A model generated the notes under the pieces. It searched no databases. It saw only the letters and a list, made by a program, of their open reading frames with translations, and was not told where the DNA came from. A DNA stretch of 64,000 nucleotides, from positions 86,588-150,587 of the forward strand of contig CADBNI010000021.1 of NCBI GenBank assembly GCA_902795965.1. The letters run 5' to 3'. Shown here piece after piece: positions 1 to 8,136 of the stretch. The first letter of the stretch is position 1. Each line of letters opens with the position of its first letter. The position numbers were made by a program, and so were the translations under genes. The stretch comes from an uncultured bacterium (GTDB taxonomy: Bacteria > Cyanobacteriota > Vampirovibrionia > Gastranaerophilales > Gastranaerophilaceae).

Positions 1-432
1 TGCAGAATCTGTTATAACATTTTGCCCTTCTCTGTATTCTGTACCTTTAACTTTTGTACTGCCACCACCTGTTACAAGTGCATGAATATGTTTAACATTT
101 TCTTCCGTTATAGGTGATTTCGTTTTGGCAAGTTTTTCTATGTAATCAAGTGCTGTATAGTAACCCTTAATTTCCTTTTCATCACGGACTCTGCCTGTAT
201 TTGAAACAACTTTTTTACTGCTTATAAGGTCTTTTACTTCTTCTTTTGTAAGTCTGTTACCTTCAATTTGAGTTGAATAATGAATTGTGGAAAGTTTTGC
301 GGTTTCTCTTAATGAGTTCAGTAGCTTAGGATTAATAGGTAAGGCTTTAATGCCTTCTTTAACCCTCTCTATTTCAAGAAGGTTGTTTGCTATTGTGTTG
401 GTTATTGAAAACTTTGGTTCAAACTTTGCCAT
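1..432 (-). CDS. Fic family protein, N-terminal part (cut by window edge)
   Basis: The reverse strand is open for 144 codons from an ATG at 432 down to position 1, so the C-terminal part lies outside the window. The translation begins MAKFEPKFSITNTIANNLLE and matches the Fic N-terminal region. Residues 53-59 read STQIEGN, which fits the class II inhibitory motif [S/T]xxxE[G/N] that blocks the ATP site in Fic AMP-transferases. The catalytic HPFxxGNGR loop is not in the window. Fic proteins transfer AMP or related groups to protein hydroxyls. The start is backed by an AGGAAG-like site (reverse strand, just upstream). Target and partners cannot be seen. Confidence 0.85.
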   Translation of the reverse strand, partial: MAKFEPKFSITNTIANNLLEIERVKEGIKALPINPKLLNSLRETAKLSTIHYSTQIEGNRLTKEEVKDLISSKKVVSNTGRVRDEKEIKGYYTALDYIEKLAKTKSPITEENVKHIHALVTGGGSTKVKGTEYREGQNVITDSA

Positions 433-540
433 AAAACTTCCTTATTTCTGCCGTTATTTTGCCACAATCCTGCCGCAAAGTCAAGGTTTTAACAAATTTT
501 TGTAATTATATAAACTTGATTTTTCAAAAATATCCATTAA

Positions 541-1767
541 ATGATTGATGTGCGCAATGAGGGAATAATCTATTGTAGAATTGAGGATATGGTAACACAA
601 GATATTCAAACTACAAATAGAGAACTTTATACTAAATATAACTGGTTCGCAACTTATTACCCGCCTGTGGTTCAAAGGGCGTGTGACAACTTTTTTCTGC
701 CCGGTTTTCAGTTTATATTTTTGGGTTTGAGTAAAAATATGAATACTCTTATGGACAGGGATTCTTATTTTGTTACGAAAGTCCGCATAAATGAGATGTA
801 TGAAATGTTTTTCCGAGCTTCGGAAAAGACTATCGGGCTTTTGCTTGAAAGAACTCTCGGCAGACCCGATTCAAAATTTAATCTTAATAAACTTACGGAT
901 TTGGAAGCAAAGATTATTACTGCTTTTAACGATTATATGTACAGTGCGATTTTAAGGCTGTTGTCGCCTGCTCCGCCTACTTTGAAACGTACAAATTTTG
1001 ACGTAATTCATTTGACGTTTTTGGTTAAAGATATTGATAAAAATGAATCGGGGAAATTCATAATTACTTTGCCCGAAGTTATGCTAAATCCCGATATCGT
1101 TACAAACAGCGGTGAAAAATTTGATAATAACTATTTTTTGCCTTGTTCAATAAAAACTTCAATAAAAATAGGTTTTTTGAGGTTGAGAGTCTTTGATTTA
1201 AAAAATATTGATGTCGGTGATATTGTCGTTTTGGATAACAGTAATATTAATCATATGACTTTAGAATTGTTGGATTTTGAAAAGGATATCAACATAAATC
1301 CGCGTATGGATTTGGTTATTCCTTTTGATAATGACGAAGGGGAGGAAGAAGATATGTCTGATACAAATCTTTGGGACAGTATAGAAGTTGAAATGGACGC
1401 TAAGTTTAAGCCCGTTAAGATAACTCTTGGTGAATTGAAAAGTATTGAGGAAGGTCTGGTTGTCGACTTATCTTCAATTTATGACAATGAAGTTACTCTG
1501 TGCGTTGAAGATAAAATGATTGCACGCGGTGAACTTGTTATTGTCAATGACAGATACGGTGTAAAGGTTAAAGAAATTGCCGCTGAAGAAGAAATTCCCG
1601 AGCAGGCGGCTGCCGATACTGTTAATAATGTTCAAACGGAAGAACAGGTTCCACAAGATGTTCCCGTTGAAGAACAACCCGTTGGGGAGGAAGGTCAGCC
1701 CGAAGCGGCTTCCGAGGAAGATGAATTTGATTACAGCGATTTTGAACTTGAAGATGAGGATATTTAG
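541..1767 (+). CDS. Flagellar motor switch protein with two SpoA domains (FliM/FliN-like fusion)
   Basis: This 408-residue protein heads a flagellar operon and should form part of the cytoplasmic C-ring/switch. Residues about 60-190 are FliM-middle-like. A first SpoA-type domain spans about 200-245 (FDLKNIDVGDIVVLDN). A second, clearly FliN-like SpoA domain spans about 285-347 (KPVKITLGELKSIEEG, then MIARGELVIVNDRYGVKVKE). The tail from 350 is very acidic. No N-terminal CheY-binding LSQxEID motif is visible. The two-SpoA layout resembles SctQ/FliY-type proteins more than separate FliM and FliN. No good Shine-Dalgarno precedes 541. The in-frame ATG at 589 follows GAGG too closely, so the start is uncertain. 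The stop is 2 nt before fliO. Confidence 0.75.
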   Translation: MIDVRNEGIIYCRIEDMVTQDIQTTNRELYTKYNWFATYYPPVVQRACDNFFLPGFQFIFLGLSKNMNTLMDRDSYFVTKVRINEMYEMFFRASEKTIGLLLERTLGRPDSKFNLNKLTDLEAKIITAFNDYMYSAILRLLSPAPPTLKRTNFDVIHLTFLVKDIDKNESGKFIITLPEVMLNPDIVTNSGEKFDNNYFLPCSIKTSIKIGFLRLRVFDLKNIDVGDIVVLDNSNINHMTLELLDFEKDININPRMDLVIPFDNDEGEEEDMSDTNLWDSIEVEMDAKFKPVKITLGELKSIEEGLVVDLSSIYDNEVTLCVEDKMIARGELVIVNDRYGVKVKEIAAEEEIPEQAAADTVNNVQTEEQVPQDVPVEEQPVGEEGQPEAASEEDEFDYSDFELEDEDI

Positions 1768-1769
1768 TT

Positions 1770-2141
1770 ATGGGCGGATATTTTGCGACATTTATAGTTT
1801 ATACAACGGCAATGGTCGGCATGATTTTTCTTGCCGTATTTGTGTATAAAAAATTCTCTTATAACGGAGTTTCAAAATCAAAATTTTTGAATGTTGAAGA
1901 TTGCATAAGCCTTGCTCCGCGAAAAAATTTGTATGTTGTAAGAGCAGGTAATGAGAGATTTTTGGTAGCTTCAGATGCGGAAAGAACTTCTTTGATTTCA
2001 AAACTTGATGAAAATGTAAAAGAAATCAAAGTCGAGGAAAAAATGGATTCTGCCGTTGATGAATTACCTGTAATTGTTGATTTTCAAAAGAAATCGACGG
2101 GTTCAAAAAAGATTTTTAAAAATATAATTAACAACATATAA
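1770..2141 (+). CDS. fliO: Flagellar biosynthesis protein FliO
   Basis: A 123-residue protein with one N-terminal membrane segment (about residues 7-27) followed by a cytoplasmic domain with the FliO pattern: a short strand, then LAPRKNLYVVRAGNERFLVA. FliO is a small chaperone-like membrane protein that helps assemble the FliP ring of the flagellar export gate. The gene sits between the switch gene (2 nt upstream) and fliP (33 nt downstream), which is the standard fliO position. Sequence conservation in this family is weak, so the call rests on topology, size and neighbours together. Confidence 0.8.
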   Translation: MGGYFATFIVYTTAMVGMIFLAVFVYKKFSYNGVSKSKFLNVEDCISLAPRKNLYVVRAGNERFLVASDAERTSLISKLDENVKEIKVEEKMDSAVDELPVIVDFQKKSTGSKKIFKNIINNI

Positions 2142-2174
2142 ACATTTTTTTAAAGACTTGGAAGGAAAAATATT

Positions 2175-2816
2175 ATGGATACGATATTAAAGGATATGAA
2201 TCCTATTATACAAATGCTGATAGTAATGAGCTTGTTCTCGTTGCTTCCTTTGGTATTTTGTTGTATGACAAGTTTTTTGAGGTTTGTAATCGTATTTTCA
2301 ATGTTGAAAACCGCAATGGGTACTCAACAAGTTCCGCCATCAATCGTAATTATCGGTCTTTCAATGATATTGACTTTTTATACTATGGGCGGAACATTTC
2401 AAAAAATGTATGAATTGGGTTCTGTTCCGTATCAAAAAAATCATAATATTATAGAAACGATTAATGAGGGTTCAAAGCCTTTAAAAGAATTTATGATGAA
2501 ACAAACCCGCGAGGGTGATTTGGCATTTTTTGTCGAATTATCAAAAGGCAAAGCCCCGAACAATCCTGATGAACTTACTGTTTGGGAAATTGCGCCCGCG
2601 TTTATTTTGAGTGAACTTAAAACATCGTTTGAAATCGGATTTATAATATTTGTTCCGTTTATTGTACTTGACCTTGTAGTGGCAAATATTTTGCTTGCGT
2701 TAGGTATGTTTATGTTGTCGCCGACGATTATATCTCTGCCGTTTAAACTGCTGATATTTATTGCGGTAGACGGTTGGGCGCTGATTGTTCAAGGGCTTGT
2801 AACAAGTTATAATTAG
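2175..2816 (+). CDS. fliP: Flagellar type III export gate protein FliP
   Basis: A 213-residue membrane protein with the FliP signature at about residues 30-65 (FLRFVIVFSMLKTAMGTQQV, then PPSIVIIGLSMILTF). Several hydrophobic segments follow, including a C-terminal pair after residue 150. FliP forms the pentameric core of the export gate through which rod, hook and filament proteins pass. The usual signal peptide is not obvious. An AAGGAAAA site lies 8 nt before the ATG. fliQ starts 8 nt after the stop. Confidence 0.95.
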   Translation: MDTILKDMNPIIQMLIVMSLFSLLPLVFCCMTSFLRFVIVFSMLKTAMGTQQVPPSIVIIGLSMILTFYTMGGTFQKMYELGSVPYQKNHNIIETINEGSKPLKEFMMKQTREGDLAFFVELSKGKAPNNPDELTVWEIAPAFILSELKTSFEIGFIIFVPFIVLDLVVANILLALGMFMLSPTIISLPFKLLIFIAVDGWALIVQGLVTSYN

Positions 2817-2824
2817 GAGGGGTA

Positions 2825-3301
2825 ATGGAAGTTTTAATTGAATATTTAGCAAAAGGATTTTTATTAATGCTTGCAATATCTATGCCTTGTGTACTTGTTG
2901 CGGCGGGTATCGGTTTGATTGTCGGTATTTTGCAGGCTGTAACTCAGGTTCAGGAACAAACTATTGCAGCCGCTCCGAAAATTTTGGGTGTATTTTTGGT
3001 AATTATTATAGGCGGTATAGGATTTATTAATATGCTTAAAGGTTTTGTAATTGACGGCATGTCTATTGCTTTTAATCTTGTATCGAAAAATGATTCGTTT
3101 GTATTGCCGTCTGATTATTACAAATACACGACACCTTTTGAAAGAGAAATGAAAAACAGCGGAGAAATTGACTATATAATGAAGCATCCGGGCAAAGTTC
3201 CGTATATTGATAATCAGCACAAAATCAAATATTACGGAGCGCCGAATACTCCGATGCCGAAACCGAATTTTGTTGAAACGAATAAAATACTGGGCAGATA
3301 A
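2825..3301 (+). CDS. fliQ: Flagellar export gate protein FliQ with long C-terminal extension
   Basis: Residues 1-90 form a typical two-helix FliQ (GIGLIVGILQAVTQVQEQTI, then KILGVFLVIIIGGIGF). FliQ packs around FliP in the export gate. The protein is 158 residues, whereas FliQ is normally about 90. The added part (about 90-158) is hydrophilic and Pro/Lys-rich (for example GKVPYIDNQHKIKYYGAPNT). An AGGAGG site lies just before the ATG, and fliR follows after 8 nt. The extension has no recognised domain. Confidence 0.93.
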   Translation: MEVLIEYLAKGFLLMLAISMPCVLVAAGIGLIVGILQAVTQVQEQTIAAAPKILGVFLVIIIGGIGFINMLKGFVIDGMSIAFNLVSKNDSFVLPSDYYKYTTPFEREMKNSGEIDYIMKHPGKVPYIDNQHKIKYYGAPNTPMPKPNFVETNKILGR

Positions 3302-3309
3302 GGAGGATT

Positions 3310-4089
3310 ATGGAGCAAATTCTTACCGAATTAATGAAAACATTTCCGATGCTTAATACGTATTTGGCAGCGGGTATTTTCATATTTGCAAGATTGTTGG
3401 GATTTATAAGATTTGCCCCCGTTTTTAACAGAAAAGAAATTCCCGGCATGGTAAAGATTTCGCTCGTTTTGTTGTTTACGATAATTTTGACATGTGTAGC
3501 AAAGCCTGATGTCAAGGTTGTTGAAACATCTTTTGTGCTTTCAATTCTTTTAAATATGGTTGTCGGAGCAATGATAGGTTATGTTGCGCAGTTGATTCTG
3601 CTTGCGATTGAGGCGGGTGGAGATATGGTGAATATGCAGATGGGGCTTTCTTCCGCAATGGTTTTGGATCCTACAACTTCGGCTCAGGTTTCTATTGTCG
3701 GTAAATGTTTTCAACTTTTGGGACTTTTAATTTTTATACAGTTGGGCGGAATTTATTGGCTTTTGCAGGCATTTATGCACAGTATCGAAATATTTCCGCT
3801 TGATGCGGTTGTAATTCCTCTTAAACAGCTTGTTAATATGGATTATTTGGTTCAGCTTTCGTCAAATGTTTTGTTTATGGGATTGCAGATAGCTTCTCCC
3901 GTATTGCTGGCGACTTTGGGACAGGATATTATTTTGGGTGTAATTTCAAAAACCGCTCCGCAGGTAAACGTTTTTCAGTTGAGTTTCTTGTTCAAGCCTG
4001 TTTTGGGTGCTGCGATTATGGTTTGGATTTTACCCATGCTTGTGAATGTAATTTCCGATTATTTCCTTTCATTTGCAAAAATTATTTAA
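3310..4089 (+). CDS. fliR: Flagellar export gate protein FliR
   Basis: A 259-residue polytopic membrane protein of normal FliR length, with an N-terminal FARLLGFIRFAPVFNRKEIP motif and about six hydrophobic segments. FliR contributes the single-copy subunit of the FliP5-Q4-R1 export gate. It has an AAGGAGG ribosome site and closes the operon. No flhB or flhA follows, so the rest of the export apparatus must be encoded elsewhere. A promoter for the next gene begins within 20 nt of the stop. Confidence 0.95.
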   Translation: MEQILTELMKTFPMLNTYLAAGIFIFARLLGFIRFAPVFNRKEIPGMVKISLVLLFTIILTCVAKPDVKVVETSFVLSILLNMVVGAMIGYVAQLILLAIEAGGDMVNMQMGLSSAMVLDPTTSAQVSIVGKCFQLLGLLIFIQLGGIYWLLQAFMHSIEIFPLDAVVIPLKQLVNMDYLVQLSSNVLFMGLQIASPVLLATLGQDIILGVISKTAPQVNVFQLSFLFKPVLGAAIMVWILPMLVNVISDYFLSFAKII

Positions 4090-4097
4090 AATTTTCG

Positions 4098-4106
4098 TGC
4101 TATAAT
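4098..4106 (+). promoter_or_regulatory. Extended -10 promoter box for the 4130 gene
   Basis: TGC-TATAAT lies between the fliR stop and the dehydrogenase ATG, 23 nt before that start. No good -35 is visible, which fits an extended -10 promoter. The same GTGCTATAAT string recurs at 13281-13290 before another gene. Confidence 0.6.
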
Positions 4107-4129
4107 TTTTTTATGAAAAGGGGATAGAA

Positions 4130-5098
4130 ATGAAAGCTGTAGTATTTGATGAAGAATTAAAATTGGTTAACGATTATGAAAAACCCGTTCCGCAGAAAGG
4201 TGAAGCACTTGTGAGAGTTACTCTTGCGGGCATTTGTAATACCGATTATGAAATTACAAAAGGTTATATGGGCTATAAGGGTATTTTAGGTCATGAAGCC
4301 GTTGGTATTGTTGAAGAAATTAATGATGAGGATAAATCACTTTTGGGTAAAAGGGTCGTGGCTGAAATAAGCTACGGTTGTAAAAAACCCGAATGTCCTT
4401 ATTGTGCCGAAAAACTTTACCGCCATTGCCCGGAACGTCATACTCTCGGAATTTTTCATAAAGACGGTGTTTTTGCACAATATTTTACAATGCCTTTGGA
4501 AGTCCTGTTTGAAGTTCCCGAAAATGTTCCCGATGAACAGGCAGTATTTGTCGAACCTTTGGCGGCAGCATGCGAAATTACGGAACAACTTCATATAAAA
4601 CCGTTTGAAAAAGTTGTTATTTTGGGTGACGGAAAGTTGGGGTTGATTACGGCTTTGACTTTGAACGCTCAAAATATTGATGTTTTGCTTGTCGGGAAAC
4701 ACCAAAATAAACTTGATATAGCAAAAGCTCAAGGGGTTGAAACCGTTCTTTTGAGTGATTTGAAGGTCGAGAAAAAATATGATGTCGTTGTTGAGGCGAC
4801 AGGATCAATTTCGGGATTTGAAACGGCTCTTGCACTTACAAAACCGCGCGGAGTTTTGGTTTTGAAAAGTACAGTTGCGGCTTCAAAAGAATTTAATCTT
4901 GCACCGATTGTAATTGATGAAATAACGGTTTTAGGGTCAAGATGCGGTCAATTCCCCGCGGCACTCAGACTTTTGAAATCGGGCAAGGTTGATTTTTCTC
5001 CTTTGATTTCGGGGAGATACAAGGCTGATGATGCGCTTGAAGCATTTGAAAAAAATAAGGAAAAAGATACCATAAAGATCCTTTTGGATTTTAATTAA
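4130..5098 (+). CDS. Zinc-dependent medium-chain alcohol dehydrogenase-like protein
   Basis: A 322-residue MDR-superfamily oxidoreductase. The GroES-like domain carries catalytic-zinc ligands at Cys36 (AGICNTDY) and His55-Glu56 (GHEAVG). Four structural-zinc cysteines sit at about 84, 89, 92 and 100. The Rossmann domain begins near 165 (VVILGDGKLGLITALTL) with an MDR-type GxGxxG variant, GDGKLG. It probably oxidises or reduces a polyol, sugar or amino-alcohol with NAD(P); the substrate cannot be inferred. AAAAGGGG precedes the ATG. The LptF/G gene follows 11 nt after the stop, so the two are probably co-transcribed although functionally unrelated. Confidence 0.85.
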   Translation: MKAVVFDEELKLVNDYEKPVPQKGEALVRVTLAGICNTDYEITKGYMGYKGILGHEAVGIVEEINDEDKSLLGKRVVAEISYGCKKPECPYCAEKLYRHCPERHTLGIFHKDGVFAQYFTMPLEVLFEVPENVPDEQAVFVEPLAAACEITEQLHIKPFEKVVILGDGKLGLITALTLNAQNIDVLLVGKHQNKLDIAKAQGVETVLLSDLKVEKKYDVVVEATGSISGFETALALTKPRGVLVLKSTVAASKEFNLAPIVIDEITVLGSRCGQFPAALRLLKSGKVDFSPLISGRYKADDALEAFEKNKEKDTIKILLDFN

Positions 5099-5109
5099 CG
5101 GGAAGAATC

Positions 5110-6216
5110 ATGGCAAGTAACGTAAAATCATTGGATAAATATATTTTAAAACAGGTAATAGAGATGTTCTTGATGGGCGTTGCTGTTTTTACGTCAATCA
5201 TTTTTGCATCCGATACTTTTATTACTTTGATTAAACAGATATCGCATTTCGGTATACCGTTTAAGGTTGCTTTTATGATGATTATTCTGAACTTGCCTCA
5301 GGTTATTGTTATGACAATTCCTATGGGTGTTCTTTTAGCGACCGTAATGACTTTGAACGGTTTGAGCCTTAAATCCGAAATTACTGTTATGAGAGCCTGC
5401 GGAATAGGTTTGAACAGAATAGCAAAACCGATTTTTATTTTTGCAATAATTATGGCATTATGCAGTTTCTTTATTAACGAAGCCATTGTTCCCGTTATGA
5501 CAAAGCAGTCTAAAGACCTTGCACTTTGGGCTTTCGGACAAAAAAATATTCCCGAAGGCAAACAAAATTTTGTATTTAAAGAGGTCAATAATAACGGAGC
5601 TTTGAAACGCTTGTTTTATGTTGGATATTGCGAAAATAAGGTTCTGCATAATATTACGGTTCTTGATACGTCAAAAGCGGGTACTATACAGGTATTGCAG
5701 GCAGATGAAGGTAAAACTTCACCCGAAGGCTGGGATTTTAGAAAAGGGGCAGTTTATACCGTTAATGCGGAAGGTAAAATACTTAATACAACTCTTTTTG
5801 ACAGTTCGATTATTAAGTTTGGGCTTGATTTGTCAGCGGAGTTAAACAGAAATGTTACGAGAGAAATGAATTTCAGTAACTTGTTGGCTTATATCAAGAG
5901 TCACCCCGATTTGGAAGGCGAGGAGAGAAATTATTTTTGGATAGAACTTTATGACAAGCTGGCTTTGCCTTTGACGACCGTAGTATTCGTGTTGATTGGT
6001 GTTCCGCTTGCGATTACTCCTCCTCGTGTCAGGTATAACAGAGGATTTTTGTTCAGTATTTTGATAATTTTTGCTTATTATCTGATTAGGGCATTGTCCA
6101 TATCGTTTGGTGAGGCAGGAACTTTGCCCGCATTTTTGGGTGCTTGGCTTCCGAATATAATACTTACTATAATCGGAGTATTCATTTATCACAGAAAAGT
6201 TTATACAATAAGTTAG
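5110..6216 (+). CDS. LptF/LptG family LPS transport permease
   Basis: A 368-residue YjgP/YjgQ-type inner-membrane protein. Three N-terminal membrane helices (about 15-110), a large periplasmic jellyroll-type domain (about 130-265) and three C-terminal helices (about 280-365) give the LptF/G topology. The segment NLPQVIVMTIPMGVLLATVM is typical. LptF/G with the LptB ATPase extracts LPS from the inner membrane and feeds it to LptC-A-D. A matching LptD-type gene is at 45354. Only one LptF/G is present here, so F cannot be told from G. Confidence 0.9.
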   Translation: MASNVKSLDKYILKQVIEMFLMGVAVFTSIIFASDTFITLIKQISHFGIPFKVAFMMIILNLPQVIVMTIPMGVLLATVMTLNGLSLKSEITVMRACGIGLNRIAKPIFIFAIIMALCSFFINEAIVPVMTKQSKDLALWAFGQKNIPEGKQNFVFKEVNNNGALKRLFYVGYCENKVLHNITVLDTSKAGTIQVLQADEGKTSPEGWDFRKGAVYTVNAEGKILNTTLFDSSIIKFGLDLSAELNRNVTREMNFSNLLAYIKSHPDLEGEERNYFWIELYDKLALPLTTVVFVLIGVPLAITPPRVRYNRGFLFSILIIFAYYLIRALSISFGEAGTLPAFLGAWLPNIILTIIGVFIYHRKVYTIS

Positions 6217-6250
6217 AGCAAAAAATATTTTTACGGGTTTTAGGAAAAAT

Positions 6251-6823
6251 ATGAGCAATAATCTTTTTGAAAATAATTTAAAAAGGCTTAATGACTATGA
6301 TTTGAATATTTTGAACGACAATTCGTTTAAGGATTTGGACGACAAGTCGCTCAAGATGGAATATCTTATTGCGGAAAAAGAAGAACAGCTTGAAAAATTG
6401 AATAACAAGATTAAGGGTGCCGAACTTTTAGGCAAACTCGTTGATGTTATGGAGTTGAAAATACAGATTAAAACTCTTGAAAATGAGCTTGGAGAATTGA
6501 AAAAAGAATATGCAAAACAAAATCTTGCGGAACGCTTGACCCCGAAAATTGCAAAATCAAAACGCAAAATGGCACCGTTGAAAGTAATTGCAAGATTTTT
6601 GACAAGAAGAATTTTTTCAAAAGTTTCCAAAAAATTCCGTTCGATAGCGGATTTGGGAGATTCTCTCGATACTCTGGAGAGTATTAACAGTAATGTTGAT
6701 GAACTTATTGCCATGAAAGTTCCGTACGGTGAAACAAAGGCAAATTACGAAAAATTGACTAATTACCTCTATCGCGCCAACAGAATTCATTCTCAAATCA
6801 ATAAAAGAATGCAAAAACTGTAA
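6251..6823 (+). CDS. Hypothetical coiled-coil protein
   Basis: A 190-residue soluble protein with no recognised family. Residues about 40-95 are strongly predicted coiled coil (heptads such as EKEEQLEKLNNKIKGAEL). A basic region follows at about 97-135 (KSKRKMAPLKVIARFLTRRI), then a second helical segment. AGGAAAAAT precedes the ATG. It lies 34 nt after the LptF/G stop and may belong to that transcript. Its stop abuts, with no gap, the 3' end of the convergent prepilin gene. No function is assigned. Confidence 0.75.
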   Translation: MSNNLFENNLKRLNDYDLNILNDNSFKDLDDKSLKMEYLIAEKEEQLEKLNNKIKGAELLGKLVDVMELKIQIKTLENELGELKKEYAKQNLAERLTPKIAKSKRKMAPLKVIARFLTRRIFSKVSKKFRSIADLGDSLDTLESINSNVDELIAMKVPYGETKANYEKLTNYLYRANRIHSQINKRMQKL

Positions 6824-7675
6824 TTATCTGCATTTCTTTTTACCTGTCCACGAAAGGTCGTTGCAGTGCAGGTAATCCATGTTCCCGTTGTAGATTACCC
6901 AGCCTGCACAGCCCATACCGTTTGTGCTCCAACCGGAAACGTAACCTATTGATTTGTCCTTACAATTTATTTTAAAGCTGTATCCGCTTGTATCGGCTGC
7001 CACTCCGTGCGGTACAAGCCCGTATTTTGTTATGTATATAAAAAATGTATCCACTCCGTATTGATTAGGTTCTTTTGTTCCGTTTACATCAACCATAATA
7101 TTCCCGCAGACGTTTTTCATTTGTATTGAAGTCCCTTCAGTTAAAGAACAATTAGCATCCCAAACCCATGGCATTATTATTGTTCCGTTAGCAAGTCGGG
7201 CTTTTGAATTATTGTTAGAATCAAGATTGCCCGCATTTTGTTTGCCATCCAAACCTACATAATTAACATTTTTCAGGCAGCCTGTTTCGCTCGATTTACA
7301 AATTTTGGTTGTTTTGAGGTAAGGTTGAAATTTTTCCATAAGTTTGTCCGAGCTTGTTTTATCTTCCGAATTCGCCAAATCCCAATTATCCGGAGTACCA
7401 TAATCTTGTACTGCTCTTTCGTACGCTTGAGAAAGTATTGAATATGATTGTTTTAACCTGTTAACGGTTTGCATTTCACGAATTTTTTGGTTTATAACAG
7501 GCATTGTAATCGCTGCAACAGTGCCTATGATGCCGAGGGTGATGAGGACCTCCGCGAGGGTGAAGGCACATTTTTGCCCCCTCTCCCTAACCCTCTCCCT
7601 CAAGGGGCGAGGGAACTTATCTCTGCTTCCTCCCTGATTAGAAGATGAAATTTTTTCCTTAGCTTCTTGTTTCAT
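6824..7675 (-). CDS. Prepilin-like protein, cassette A (repeat-expanded leader)
   Basis: A 283-residue type IV pilin/pseudopilin-like protein. The prepilin site is at 37/38 (Ala then FTLAEVLITLGIIG), giving a mature protein of about 246 residues with an N-terminal hydrophobic helix. Conserved family landmarks follow: a helix LKQSYSILSQAYERAV, a Cys pair (KICKSSETGC), and MVDVNGTKEPNQYGVDTFF. The Cys-rich tail is consistent with disulfides. The 37-residue leader is unusually long and Arg-rich because a GC-rich palindromic repeat is inserted in frame. The start has a GGAG site. It is divergent from the XRE gene at 7804. A prepilin peptidase and assembly ATPase are not in the window. Confidence 0.88.
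   Translation of the reverse strand: MKQEAKEKISSSNQGGSRDKFPRPLRERVRERGQKCAFTLAEVLITLGIIGTVAAITMPVINQKIREMQTVNRLKQSYSILSQAYERAVQDYGTPDNWDLANSEDKTSSDKLMEKFQPYLKTTKICKSSETGCLKNVNYVGLDGKQNAGNLDSNNNSKARLANGTIIMPWVWDANCSLTEGTSIQMKNVCGNIMVDVNGTKEPNQYGVDTFFIYITKYGLVPHGVAADTSGYSFKINCKDKSIGYVSGWSTNGMGCAGWVIYNGNMDYLHCNDLSWTGKKKCR
7566..7616 (-). repeat. Palindromic repeat inserted in the cassette A pilin leader
   Basis: On the reverse strand this stretch reads TTCCCTCGCCCC, a short loop, then GGGAGAGGG twice. It is much more GC-rich than the surrounding gene. The same TCCCTCGCCCC...GGGGAGAGGG unit forms a hairpin at 63848-63880, and a remnant (GGGAGAGGGG) is at 37681. Here it is read in frame and encodes most of residues 20-36 of the prepilin leader. 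Confidence 0.7.
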
Positions 7676-7699
7676 AATTTCTCCTTATGAATTGGTAAA

Positions 7700-7795
7700 T
7701 TGTATTTTATATTCTTGTACATATTATTATATCATATTATTTTTTAAAATACAAGCATATATTTCATTTTTTAAATTTTTATATGTGATTATAAT
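7700..7795. promoter_or_regulatory. Divergent promoter/operator region of cassette A
   Basis: For the pilin (reverse strand): -35-like TTGTAT (7754-7749), 17 bp, TATAAT (7731-7726). For the XRE gene (forward): TATAAT at 7790-7795, only 8 nt before its ATG. TTGTATTTTA (7700-7709) and TAAAATACAA (7745-7754) form a 10-bp inverted repeat around the pilin promoter, a candidate operator. TGTATTTTATAT is also found in cassette C. Confidence 0.55.
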
Positions 7796-7803
7796 TAGTA
7801 AAT

Positions 7804-8136
7804 ATGGATGAAAAAACGATTAAACAACTTTTGGGTTTACAAATAAAGCATTTGCGTAAAAAGCATAATTTAACGCAATTTGCTCTTGGGGAAAAAATAG
7901 GGATAGATCAGCGTCAGATTGCTTATATTGAGGGCGGAAACAGCTTTCCGTCTTTGAAAACGCTTAACAAATTTTGTGATGTTTTTAATTGTCAGCTCAA
8001 AGATTTGTTTGATTATGAGCATTTTGTTAATAATCGTAATGTAAAAAAAGAGATTGAAGATAAAATTTCAATTCTTGATGAAAAAAGTTTAAATCTTTAT
8101 TATCAAATTTTGAACGTCATTGACAAAAGCTGTTAA
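7804..8136 (+). CDS. XRE-family HTH regulator, cassette A
   Basis: A 110-residue protein with an N-terminal Cro/C1-type HTH at about residues 12-68 (IKHLRKKHNLTQFALGEKIG, then IDQRQIAYIEGGNSFPSL). A short helical C-terminal segment probably serves dimerisation. It is likely the dedicated regulator of the divergent pilin gene and of itself. No Shine-Dalgarno is present, and a TATAAT box ends 8 nt before the ATG, so a leaderless mRNA is likely. The 3' end overlaps the convergent TPR gene by 4 bp. Confidence 0.88.
   Translation: MDEKTIKQLLGLQIKHLRKKHNLTQFALGEKIGIDQRQIAYIEGGNSFPSLKTLNKFCDVFNCQLKDLFDYEHFVNNRNVKKEIEDKISILDEKSLNLYYQILNVIDKSC

Noticed and set aside
6824..8136. Interpretation of XRE genes as prophage repressors
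   Set aside because: No integrase, terminase, capsid or other phage gene lies near any of the six; each is bordered by housekeeping genes.
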